Positions 1-6,623 of a stretch of DNA of 11,690 nt are shown piece after piece (within the stretch, counting starts at the first letter, position 1; every line of letters begins with the position of its first letter). A program made the translations under genes and the position numbers. The stretch covers positions 1-11,690 of the forward strand of contig JAJAYN010000465.1 in NCBI GenBank assembly GCA_026786225.1, read 5' to 3'. A model generated the notes under the pieces. The model ran no database searches. It saw only the letters and a program-made list of their open reading frames with translations, and had not been told where the DNA came from. The stretch is from Burkholderiales bacterium (GTDB taxonomy: Bacteria > Pseudomonadota > Gammaproteobacteria > Burkholderiales > Usitatibacteraceae).

Positions 1-2274
1 CAGCAGGCACCCGCCAGTTCACCGGTTCCCGCCAAGGCGGATGCGAGTGAAAAAGTTGAAGTAGTTACCGTCACCGCAAGGCGGCGTGAGGAATTGATTC
101 AAGATGTTCCCGGCGCCGTTACCGCGTTTTCCGGCGCGCAACTTGAAAAGGCAGGCATTCCCGATGTGACCGCCTTGACAGAACTAGTTCCCAACACAAC
201 GTTGAAAACATCACGGGCAACCAATACGACCTTGACGGCATTCATCCGCGGTATTGGTCAGCAGGATCCTGTTGCAGGGTATGAACAGGGTGTGGGGATT
301 TATCTTGACGACATCTATATGGCCAGGCCGCAGGGTGCGCTGGCTGATATTTATGATCTGGCCCGCATCGAAGTGCTGCGTGGGCCGCAAGGTACGCTTT
401 ACGGACGCAACACCATCGGCGGTGCCGTGAAGTATGTCACGCGAAAGCTTTCCGACAAGCCTGAATTGAGTCTCAAGGCTACGTTTGGCAGCTATAGCGA
501 AAAAGACCTGGTCGTCAAAGGCAGCGTGCCTGTTTCCGATACGTTAAAGATCGGTGCCACCATTGCAACGTTTAATCGCGACGGCTTCGGCAAGAACGTG
601 ATTACAGGCGTGGATAACTATAACAAGGAGGTTGTCGCGGGCCGGTTCAGTGCAGAATTTACGCCGAACAGTTCGCTGTTCATTCGCTTTGCGGCAGATC
701 GCACCGTCGACGACTCGCTTCCCAAACAGGGATATCGCCTGACGCCGAGTCCGGCTCCAGGCAATCTGCCCCCGCTCGAAGGCAAATACGACACCCGTGC
801 CAACCTTTACTCCGTGCTTGGGCATGCTCAACAAGTCATCAATCATGGCGAATCGTTGCTGGTGGACTGGGCGATCAACTCAGCGCTCTCGTTCAAGTCG
901 ATCACCGCGTCTCGTGGCGACAAATCCTTCGCCCCGATCGATTTTGACTCGCTCAATCAACCGTTATTTGAAGCACCCGCCATCTACAAGAATAAACAGT
1001 TCAGCCAGGAATTCCAGTTCACCTACACCGACGCGAAATGGCAGGGAGTCGCCGGTTTCTATTACATGAAGGCGAACGCGTTTAATGAATTCGACGTGTT
1101 GGCCAATCTTGCAGGTGGCCTCTCCCTCTACACGCTTGACGACATCGATACCAAGACCTACGCCACGTTTGCCGACGTCAGCTACAACGTAACCGACACG
1201 TTTAGCGTTACCGCCGGTGGACGGTACACGAGCGACAAGCGTGAAGCGCGCATCTTCAAGCGGACCTACCTGGGGCTGACGGGCTCACCGACGCTAGGCA
1301 ACCCTGCGGCAGTCGGACTCGCCATCAATACTGATTTGGGTAAAGGCGACTTGAACCGGACCGATACCAAGTTCACACCGAAGATTGGTTTCGGCTGGAA
1401 GTTTGCACCCGAACACAATCTGTATGCGTCCTATGCGGAAGGTTTCAAGGGCGGGTTCTTCGATCCACGCATGGATTTGGGCGGCGCGCCAACCAGCGTT
1501 ACGTCTCTCGTCAAACGAAAGGGCGTCGAGCCGGAGGAAGTTTCCACCTACGAATTCGGTCTGAAATCAACGCTTAATGGTGGCCGGATCCAGACCAATG
1601 CGGCCGCATTTTTCACCGATTACAGAAACGTGCAGATTCCAGGCTCGATCCCTACTCTCAATGCCGCAGGTGCCGTGGTCGGATTTGCAGGCAACGTAAC
1701 TAACGCCGGCAAGGCGCGGATTCAGGGCTTCGAGTTGGAGGCACTGGCGCGTTTAACGGATTCGTTAACCGTCAGCGGTATGGTCGGTTACATCGACGCC
1801 AAGTACAAAGAGTGGATCGTCGCCAATGGACTTACCGGCAGTGCGGCAGCGTTGATCAACGTTGCTGGCGCGGCGGAATTTCAGAACACGCCGAAAAATA
1901 CCGCCAGCGTGACAGCAACTTATGAGTGGCCGATGGCGATCATGGGACGGGCTGGCGGCTTCGCGCTGTCGAACACGTTCTCTTACAAGACCAAGGTGAA
2001 CCAGTTTGAATTTGTCCGCCTGAGTGGCGCTACGGCGTTGGACGCTGCCGTTTCGCAAAACGTACAACTGGTGCAAGATGGCTATTCGTTGTGGGACGCC
2101 GGTCTGGTGTGGACCAGCAAGGACGGCAAGCTGCAACTCGCGCTGAATGGTCGCAACCTGACGGACAAGCGCTATAAGGTCGCCGGTTACGCATTCGGCG
2201 CCTTCTCCAACTCCATCACGACCTTCTACGGCGACCCTCGAATCGTCAAAGGAAGCGTTACCTTGAAGTTCTAG
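1..2274 (+). CDS. TonB-dependent outer-membrane receptor, 5'-truncated by window edge
   Basis: The reading frame is open from base 1, so the true start and signal peptide lie outside the window. The 757 residues present begin in a proline/alanine-rich linker. A likely TonB box follows (EVVTVTARR, about residues 20-28), then the plug domain (about 34-145) with the hallmark stretch GPQGTLYGRNTIGGAVKYVT (about 123-142). The rest is a beta-barrel. The chain ends VTLKF with the terminal phenylalanine expected for outer-membrane insertion. A TTG at 94 is not a credible start because it would remove the TonB box. By family, such proteins import iron complexes, cobalamin or organic ligands using TonB/ExbBD energy. 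The sequence style matches the large 'iron complex outer-membrane receptor' group, but the ligand cannot be told. The gene is convergent with a TetR regulator and its 3' end overlaps that gene. Only roughly the signal peptide and a short linker appear to be missing. Confidence 0.95.
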   Translation, partial: QQAPASSPVPAKADASEKVEVVTVTARRREELIQDVPGAVTAFSGAQLEKAGIPDVTALTELVPNTTLKTSRATNTTLTAFIRGIGQQDPVAGYEQGVGIYLDDIYMARPQGALADIYDLARIEVLRGPQGTLYGRNTIGGAVKYVTRKLSDKPELSLKATFGSYSEKDLVVKGSVPVSDTLKIGATIATFNRDGFGKNVITGVDNYNKEVVAGRFSAEFTPNSSLFIRFAADRTVDDSLPKQGYRLTPSPAPGNLPPLEGKYDTRANLYSVLGHAQQVINHGESLLVDWAINSALSFKSITASRGDKSFAPIDFDSLNQPLFEAPAIYKNKQFSQEFQFTYTDAKWQGVAGFYYMKANAFNEFDVLANLAGGLSLYTLDDIDTKTYATFADVSYNVTDTFSVTAGGRYTSDKREARIFKRTYLGLTGSPTLGNPAAVGLAINTDLGKGDLNRTDTKFTPKIGFGWKFAPEHNLYASYAEGFKGGFFDPRMDLGGAPTSVTSLVKRKGVEPEEVSTYEFGLKSTLNGGRIQTNAAAFFTDYRNVQIPGSIPTLNAAGAVVGFAGNVTNAGKARIQGFELEALARLTDSLTVSGMVGYIDAKYKEWIVANGLTGSAAALINVAGAAEFQNTPKNTASVTATYEWPMAIMGRAGGFALSNTFSYKTKVNQFEFVRLSGATALDAAVSQNVQLVQDGYSLWDAGLVWTSKDGKLQLALNGRNLTDKRYKVAGYAFGAFSNSITTFYGDPRIVKGSVTLKF

Positions 2275-3073
2275 AGCGACTGGCGGCGCGAGAAGTGCCG
2301 CTGGTTTTTTCACCGGGCAGCCTGTCGCCATCAGCGCACAGGCTGCGGAAGCCGGCGGCGCAATATTCAACCATTCGCGGTTCAATTGAAGCCAGATCAT
2401 CGGAGCGGCATAATCCGCCGCTCACGCGATCAAGGCGTCCGGTACGTGAAAGCGCAAGCGTTAGCGAGCCAGTCAAAAAATGAAAGCACCAGAAAAGTTC
2501 TTCTTCGCGGGCATTCGGCAACGCCCGCTTGACGACCGCAATCATGCGGTGCACCAGGGGATCAAAGTACGACATGATCGACAATGCCACGTGGGACGCA
2601 TCATTGTTGACCAGCGCAATCAGGCGGAAATAATTCTTCCACCCCACATCCCCGTTGCGCGCGCGTTCGAGCAACGGCAATACAAACGTCGCCACCGCGC
2701 CTTCAACGGTCACGTTGTTGCCGTGCGTCGCTTCGTAGGTATCAAAGGCTTCCATGCGCTCGGAGAACACCAACTCAGCGCGCCGTTCCAGCACCACGTC
2801 AAACAACCCTTGCTTGGTGGCGAAATAGTAATGCGCGAGCGCAGCATCGACGTTGGCGAGAAGCGCGACTTCGCGCATGGTGACGCCATCAAAGCCCCGT
2901 TTGGAAAAGAGATCTTCTGCGGCGTCAAGTATGCGATCGGCGGCGTCAACGCTACCGACGGCTTTGCGCGGGCGACCTACTGTGGCGCGCTTCGGTTTTG
3001 CACCGGCTTTCGGCGTGCGCACCGTCAGCGGACGTCCGGTCTTGCCGTTACTGTTATCGCGGGTTATTTTCAT
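2258..3073 (-). CDS. TetR-family transcriptional regulator with basic GRP-motif N-terminal tail
   Basis: A 271-residue regulator. Residues about 43-90 form the TetR DNA-binding domain: AADRILDAAEDLFSKRGFDG, then TMREVALLANV and the typical ALAHYYFATKQGLFDVVL. The C-terminal half (about 100-250) is a helical ligand/dimer domain resembling the TetR_C_30 type found in PsrA-like regulators. The first 40 residues are an unusual lysine/arginine-rich tail with two GRP motifs (KTGRP at 11-15; VGRPRK at 32-37) that look like AT-hooks. The last ~20 residues (serine/arginine-rich) are encoded across the terminator and 3' end of the neighbouring receptor gene and may be non-functional extension. The ATG at 3073 has no clear ribosome site, and GTG at codon 18 is an alternative. 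The gene is divergent from the alpha/beta hydrolase 107 bp away, a common layout for local control. The ligand is unknown. Confidence 0.9.
   Translation of the reverse strand: MKITRDNSNGKTGRPLTVRTPKAGAKPKRATVGRPRKAVGSVDAADRILDAAEDLFSKRGFDGVTMREVALLANVDAALAHYYFATKQGLFDVVLERRAELVFSERMEAFDTYEATHGNNVTVEGAVATFVLPLLERARNGDVGWKNYFRLIALVNNDASHVALSIMSYFDPLVHRMIAVVKRALPNAREEELFWCFHFLTGSLTLALSRTGRLDRVSGGLCRSDDLASIEPRMVEYCAAGFRSLCADGDRLPGEKTSGTSRAASRSRTSR
2280..2310 (+). terminator. Intrinsic terminator of the TonB receptor gene, inside the tetR 3' end
   Basis: The arms are 2280-2287 and 2297-2304: a GCGGC/GCCGC core extended by two G-U pairs and one C-G pair, around a 9-nt loop. Six T residues (2305-2310) follow at once. 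It starts 5 nt after the receptor stop codon, the classic place for a rho-independent terminator. It lies entirely within the coding sequence of the convergent TetR regulator. Confidence 0.7.
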
Positions 3074-3136
3074 CGGCGATCACACACAATGATTAAAGCT
3101 CACGCTACCCAGACTAATTTTCGCGTTCATATTTTT

Positions 3137-3163
3137 TTGGACCCCGATTTTTCTCATTCTAAT
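3137..3163 (+). promoter_or_regulatory. Possible promoter of the alpha/beta hydrolase gene
   Basis: TCTAAT (3158-3163) matches the sigma-70 -10 consensus at 5 of 6 positions. TTGGAC (3137-3142) could be a -35, but at a short 15-bp spacing. The implied leader is only about 10 nt. The surrounding 107-bp tetR/hydrolase intergenic region is AT-rich, and no convincing TetR-type palindrome was found in it. Confidence 0.3.
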
Positions 3164-3180
3164 TCTTTTCGTAGGCACCC

Positions 3181-4035
3181 ATGAACTATATCGATGTCTT
3201 TTACCAGAGTGAAGATGGCCTGCGCCTTTACGCACGCGACTATCCGGGGCCGAGTGAAAATTCTCCTGTTGTACTCTGTCTGCCGGGCTTGACACGCAAT
3301 AGCAAGGACTTCGCCGAAGTGGCAAATGTTCTGAGCGAAAACTACCGCGTCATCTGTCCCGACCAGCGCGGACGTGGCCGGTCTGCGCGCGATCCGGACC
3401 CGTCACGATACCGTCCGGACCAGTATGCCGTCGACATGCGCGTACTAATGGATGTGTTGAAATTGCCTGAAGTTGTGGTGATCGGCACATCACTGGGCGG
3501 TTTGATGGCGATCTTGTTAATGGCGACTATTCCGGCACGAATAAAGGCTGTCGTGCTTAATGACGTGGGCCCAGTCGTGGATCCGCGCGGCGTGAGCAGG
3601 ATAGCGACTTATGTTGGCAAGACAGTACCGGCGAAAACCTGGTCAGAGGCGGCACAACAGACCGCCACGACCAACGCGGCGGCATTCCCGGATTTCAGCG
3701 AAAGAGATTGGCAAGTGATGGCGCGCGATGTCTACATTCAGGAAGGGCAGGCACCAGTACTGGATTACGATCCTGCCATTGCCCTGGGTCTGTCGACTGG
3801 CACTGCCGCTCCCAACTTGTGGCCGCTATTCGACATGGCGGCTGGCAAGCCTCTGCTGGTGATTCGTGGGCAGGATTCGGACATTCTCTCGGTGGAGACA
3901 TTGGCAGAAATGTGCCGCCGATTGCCGCAGTTGATTGCACTCAATATTGAGGGCAGAGGACATGCACCGACGTTGAGTGAACCGCAAGCAAAAGAGGCGA
4001 TCAGCCGGTTTTTGCGTAGTCTCGATGCAGCCTGA
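3181..4035 (+). CDS. Alpha/beta-fold hydrolase
   Basis: A 284-residue cytoplasmic enzyme with no signal peptide and all the marks of the fold. The oxyanion strand/loop is VVLCLPGLTRN (30-40). DQRGRGRS (61-68) follows. The nucleophile elbow is GTSLGG, with Ser104. The acid is most likely Asp234 in RGQDSDIL, and the base is His261 in GRGHAP. By family it hydrolyses a small ester, lactone, thioester or C-C bond. The overall style is like 3-oxoadipate enol-lactonase and esterase relatives, but nothing identifies the substrate. The start is ATG at 3181 with only a weak AGG upstream (3173-3175). It is divergently transcribed from the TetR gene, which is its likeliest regulator (inference from layout). 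A strong terminator follows and is shared with the convergent cold-shock gene. Confidence 0.92.
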   Translation: MNYIDVFYQSEDGLRLYARDYPGPSENSPVVLCLPGLTRNSKDFAEVANVLSENYRVICPDQRGRGRSARDPDPSRYRPDQYAVDMRVLMDVLKLPEVVVIGTSLGGLMAILLMATIPARIKAVVLNDVGPVVDPRGVSRIATYVGKTVPAKTWSEAAQQTATTNAAAFPDFSERDWQVMARDVYIQEGQAPVLDYDPAIALGLSTGTAAPNLWPLFDMAAGKPLLVIRGQDSDILSVETLAEMCRRLPQLIALNIEGRGHAPTLSEPQAKEAISRFLRSLDAA

Positions 4036-4078
4036 ATAAGTCGGTGCATTTGCCGCGCGGAAATGCTTCGCACCAAGA

Positions 4079-4106
4079 AAAACGGCAACCCTAAGGTTGC
4101 CGTTTT
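4079..4106. terminator. Bidirectional intrinsic terminator between hydrolase and cold-shock gene
   Basis: A perfect 12-bp inverted repeat (4079-4090 with 4095-4106) surrounds a CTAA loop. The core is CGGCAACC/GGTTGCCG. Four T residues lie at the end of the right arm on the plus strand, and five A residues at the left end give a U-tract on the minus strand. It sits between the 3' ends of two convergent genes and can stop transcription from both sides. Confidence 0.9.
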
Positions 4107-4132
4107 CTATTCTCTAACTACTGCGAAGCCAA

Positions 4133-4336
4133 TTACAGTGGCTTGATGGCGGTAGCTTGCTTGCCTTTAGGGCCGGTCGTGATTTCGAAAGAAACCTTCT
4201 GGTTTTCTTTCAACGACTTGAAGCCATTGCCTTCAATCGCGGAGAAGTGTGCGAAAAGATCTTCGCCACCGCCGTCCGGCGTAATGAAGCCAAAACCCTT
4301 AGCGTCGTTAAACCATTTAACGGTACCTGTACTCAT
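4133..4336 (-). CDS. Cold-shock domain protein (CspA family)
   Basis: At 67 residues this is a complete single cold-shock domain. It opens MSTGTVKWFNDAKGFGFITP and carries RNP1 (KGFGFI, 13-18) and RNP2 (LFAHF, 27-31), the aromatic patches that bind single-stranded RNA and DNA. It ends GPKGKQATAIKPL. By family it acts as an RNA chaperone or anti-terminator in the cytoplasm. The wording of the sequence resembles betaproteobacterial CspA copies. The ribosome site AAGGAA lies 5 nt before the ATG (bases 4342-4347, minus strand). A plausible promoter about 150 nt upstream gives a long leader, as is usual for cold-inducible csp genes. Cold induction itself is not shown by the sequence. Confidence 0.97.
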   Translation of the reverse strand: MSTGTVKWFNDAKGFGFITPDGGGEDLFAHFSAIEGNGFKSLKENQKVSFEITTGPKGKQATAIKPL

Positions 4337-4494
4337 GTAAATTCCTTAAAAATAAACACCGGGAAACTCCCCAGCGGAAAGGCAGCCTTACTAACATCAG
4401 GTAGCGTAAATGGTACAAAGAATCGGGCTCAAACAACAAGCGAGTACTTCGGCACAAATTAACTGCATACACTGCGAATGCGACTGCACGGCGA

Positions 4495-4523
4495 AAGTTA
4501 CGCGAAAGCCATTGATTCGTCAA
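4495..4523 (-). promoter_or_regulatory. Candidate csp promoter with long leader
   Basis: On the minus strand TTGACG (4518-4523) and TAACTT (4495-4500) are separated by exactly 17 bp. Initiation near 4488 would give a leader of about 150 nt before the csp ATG, similar in length to the regulatory leaders of cspA-type genes. The -10 element is weak (3 of 6). Confidence 0.5.
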
Positions 4524-4574
4524 GGAAAACCGCTAAATATCGCGGCTTCGTTCCGCCCGTCCCCTGACTACGAC

Positions 4575-4603
4575 TTGATACTGCCTCGACAACGCAATAA
4601 TAT
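4575..4603 (+). promoter_or_regulatory. Sigma-70-type promoter of the marR-MFS operon
   Basis: TTGATA (4575-4580; 5 of 6 to consensus) is followed after 17 bp by TAATAT (4598-4603). The overlapping AATAAT (4596-4601) is an alternative -10 at 15 bp. The start site would fall near 4610, inside the palindrome that follows, leaving a leader of about 35 nt before the MarR ATG. Confidence 0.6.
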
Positions 4604-4615
4604 GTGCATATGCAC
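4604..4615. promoter_or_regulatory. Palindromic operator candidate for the MarR regulator
   Basis: GTGCATATGCAC is a perfect 12-bp palindrome. Further symmetric matches lie outside it at 4602/4617, 4598/4621 and 4597/4622. It begins directly after the -10 element and should cover the transcription start. MarR dimers typically bind palindromes of this size overlapping their own promoters, so autorepression is the natural reading (inference). Confidence 0.55.
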
Positions 4616-4645
4616 GTTAAATGCCGCCACTAAAAATTTCTGCCC

Positions 4646-5116
4646 ATGTCGACTGATGCAACCCTGCCACACCAAGCTTCACATGCCCCCCAGAGTTGCA
4701 CTTGCGGACGCCTTCGAAAACTGTCGCGCCGCATGACCTCCTTTTATGAGCAGCACATGCGGCAGATCGGCCTTAAGCTCTCCCAATACTCCGTTCTCGC
4801 CAACATATCTGAGCAAAAACAGACGCTGGTTCAACTCGCGGATCGGCTCGATATGGACCGCACTACCCTCACCCGCAGTTTGCGACCGTTGCTGGACCAG
4901 GGCTGGGTTGTAGAAGCTGCCGGCGACGACGCGCGCCAGCGCTGGTTGGTGTTGACGCCCACGGGCAGCGTTTTTCGCCAGAAAGCCGAAGCGCATTGGC
5001 GCGACGCACAACTGGCACTCGAATCACAGCTCGGACGCGAGTTCGTTGCCAACCTCAACGTGCAAATGCAGCAGGCCCTGTCCCAACTCAAGCCGGCCCT
5101 GCCGGAAGCCAACTGA
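4646..5116 (+). CDS. MarR-family transcriptional regulator with N-terminal Cys-x-Cys
   Basis: A 156-residue winged-helix regulator. Helix 1 (GRLRKLSRRMTSFYEQHM, 21-38) is preceded by a Cys-Thr-Cys motif (18-20). The winged helix runs from about 45 to 105: LSQYSVLANI, LVQLADRLDMDRTTLTRSLR with the recognition helix, and the wing DDARQRWLVLT. A C-terminal dimerisation helix completes it. The closely spaced cysteine pair recurs in a MarR subgroup and may sense oxidants or electrophiles, which is an inference. The ATG at 4646 is the first in frame after a stop at 4631 and has no clear ribosome site. The stop is 2 nt before the MFS transporter ATG, so the two are co-transcribed and the transporter is the obvious target. 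The palindrome upstream suggests self-control. The inducer is unknown. Confidence 0.93.
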   Translation: MSTDATLPHQASHAPQSCTCGRLRKLSRRMTSFYEQHMRQIGLKLSQYSVLANISEQKQTLVQLADRLDMDRTTLTRSLRPLLDQGWVVEAAGDDARQRWLVLTPTGSVFRQKAEAHWRDAQLALESQLGREFVANLNVQMQQALSQLKPALPEAN

Positions 5117-5118
5117 CC

Positions 5119-6381
5119 ATGAAAAATAAACAGCAAGGCTACTGGACGATCGTCCTGGTCGCCGCCGCGATCCTGATGGTGACCATGGGTGCGCGGCAAT
5201 CCCTGGGTCTGTTCGTTTCGCCTCTCAACACCACCACCGGCCTTGGTATTGCCAGCATCAGTTTCGCGATGGCGGTTGGTCAATTCATGTGGGGCGCTGT
5301 GCAGCCGGTCGCCGGTGCGGTGGCTGATCGTTATGGCCCCGGGCGGGTCCTCGTGACAGGCTTCGTCATATTGGCCATCGGTAGCGCCCTCACCCCCTAC
5401 ATGAGCACATCGGCAGGGTTGATTTTTTCTATCGGCATTCTCAGCGCGGCGGGTTCCGGTGCGTGTAGCTTTTCAGTGCTGATCGGCGCGGCAGCGCAAC
5501 GACTCCCCGCTGAAAAGCGCGGCATGGCTGCAGGCATCATTAACGCCGGCGGCTCTTTCGGCCAATTCGTATTTGCGCCGGTGCTGCAAAAGCTCATCGG
5601 CAGTATCGGCTGGATGGGAGCCATGTGGGCCCTGGCGGTCGTCACGCTGGCGGCATTGCCGCTGGCGCGCGTATTGCGCCGCAGACCGGTAAGCGCACGC
5701 GCCAGTAACGCGAATGCTGGTGGTATTGGCGATCAGACATCAGCACCATCGGCTGCGCCCGAACAGACATTAAAGGCCGCAATCAGACAGGCACTCGCCG
5801 ACCCGAGCTACCTGCTGTTGCACGCCGGCTTTTTCACCTGCGGCTTCCACATCGCTTTTCTCGTCACCCATTTGCCAGGCGAAGTACAGCTCTGCGGATT
5901 GCCTGCTCAAGTTGCCAGTTGGTCTCTGGCCATCATTGGCCTTGCCAATATTGTCGGCAGCCTCGCTGCGGGCTGGGGCACGCAAAACTACCGAAGCAAA
6001 TACATCCTGTTCTGGATGTACTTCTCTCGCGCCGTCCTGATCACCGTCTATCTGTTTGCACCCAAAACGGCCACGACGTTTTATCTGTTCGCTGCCGGAC
6101 TCGGGCTGACGTGGCTCGCCACTGTGCCGCCGACAGCGGGTGTAGTCGGCAAGCTCTTTGGTACGCGTTACCTCGGCACACTATTTGGTTTGACGCTGCT
6201 ATCGCACCAGATCGGCGGATTCTTCGGGGCGTGGTTGGGCGGCATCGCTATCACCGAAAGGGGCAGCTACGATTGGATTTGGTACGCAGACGTCGGCCTC
6301 GCTTTAGTGGCGGCTTTATGCAACCTGCCTATCAAGGAAGCACCTGTACACAAGCCAACCTTGCAGGTAAAAGCGGCTTAG
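5119..6381 (+). CDS. MFS transporter, monocarboxylate / oxalate-formate antiporter-like
   Basis: The start is the ATG at 5119, which lies 2 nt after the MarR stop. The frame stays open upstream to 4996, but that part overlaps MarR. The 420-residue product has about twelve membrane segments in two halves, split by a hydrophilic loop (about 187-225). TM1 carries ARQSLGLFVSPL (25-36), typical of the MCT/OFA branch of the major facilitator superfamily. The motif-A loop is GAVADRYGPGRVL (66-78). A GIINAGGSFGQFVFAPVLQ helix (139-157) and the second-half GTRYLGTLFG (348-357) also fit. Such carriers move small carboxylates or related organic acids with protons across the inner membrane, as importers or exporters. 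Coupling to a MarR regulator makes regulated export or uptake of a small aromatic or carboxylic compound plausible. The substrate is not readable. Confidence 0.92.
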   Translation: MKNKQQGYWTIVLVAAAILMVTMGARQSLGLFVSPLNTTTGLGIASISFAMAVGQFMWGAVQPVAGAVADRYGPGRVLVTGFVILAIGSALTPYMSTSAGLIFSIGILSAAGSGACSFSVLIGAAAQRLPAEKRGMAAGIINAGGSFGQFVFAPVLQKLIGSIGWMGAMWALAVVTLAALPLARVLRRRPVSARASNANAGGIGDQTSAPSAAPEQTLKAAIRQALADPSYLLLHAGFFTCGFHIAFLVTHLPGEVQLCGLPAQVASWSLAIIGLANIVGSLAAGWGTQNYRSKYILFWMYFSRAVLITVYLFAPKTATTFYLFAAGLGLTWLATVPPTAGVVGKLFGTRYLGTLFGLTLLSHQIGGFFGAWLGGIAITERGSYDWIWYADVGLALVAALCNLPIKEAPVHKPTLQVKAA

Positions 6382-6564
6382 GGGCAATGCGAACGCAGAT
6401 GGTGGACGCAGAGTCCGGCACCCTGTTTATCCAAATGCTACCGGCACAAATAGTCGCACTCCCTGACGCGTGGTTATTCTTCAGGCGCAACGATAGACGA
6501 ACGATTCGGGCAGCCGCTTAAGAAAACTGCATGATCAGCGCACTTCGCTCGGCTGCGGGACAAC

Positions 6565-6584
6565 TTTGCCCATCTTGGGGCAAA
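6565..6584. promoter_or_regulatory. Inverted repeat upstream of the enoyl-reductase-like gene
   Basis: TTTGCCC (6565-6571) and GGGCAAA (6578-6584) form 7-bp perfect arms around 6 nt, ending 39 nt before the downstream ATG. No T-run follows, so it is not a normal terminator for the MFS gene. It may be an operator or a leader hairpin. The rest of the 242-bp gap (6382-6623) shows nothing recognisable. Confidence 0.3.
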
Positions 6585-6623
6585 CTGTCGGCACCGCCAC
6601 ACACCACCATTCCGAGGAATTCT

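Larger units (their letters stand above)
4337..4645. other. 309-bp divergent intergenic region between csp and marR
   Basis: This region holds no convincing gene. The left part (4337 to about 4488) is the probable csp leader, and 4495-4523 is its promoter. The right part holds the MarR promoter (4575-4603) and a palindromic operator candidate (4604-4615). Short open frames crossing the region have no ribosome site or recognisable protein character. Confidence 0.6.

Noticed and set aside
94..2274. TTG at 94 as the start of the TonB receptor
   Set aside because: The frame is open to base 1 and the residues before 94 include a TonB box, so the gene is simply cut by the window edge.
4043..4074. 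Second hairpin after the hydrolase stop (GCATTT/AAATGC around a GC-rich loop)
   Set aside because: Only 6 bp of perfect stem and no T-run. The neighbouring 12-bp terminator explains transcript ending.
4410..4736. 108-codon open frame on the plus strand between csp and marR
   Set aside because: It overlaps both promoters and the MarR start in another frame. Composition is unlike a real protein and there is no ribosome site.
4996..5118. Upstream in-frame extension of the MFS gene
   Set aside because: It overlaps MarR coding sequence, is hydrophilic and non-MFS-like, and the ATG at 5119 coupled to the MarR stop fits the family start.
6531..6623. Earlier ATG for the enoyl-reductase-like protein
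   Set aside because: No ribosome site there, whereas GAGGA precedes the ATG at 6624, where the family's N-terminus begins.
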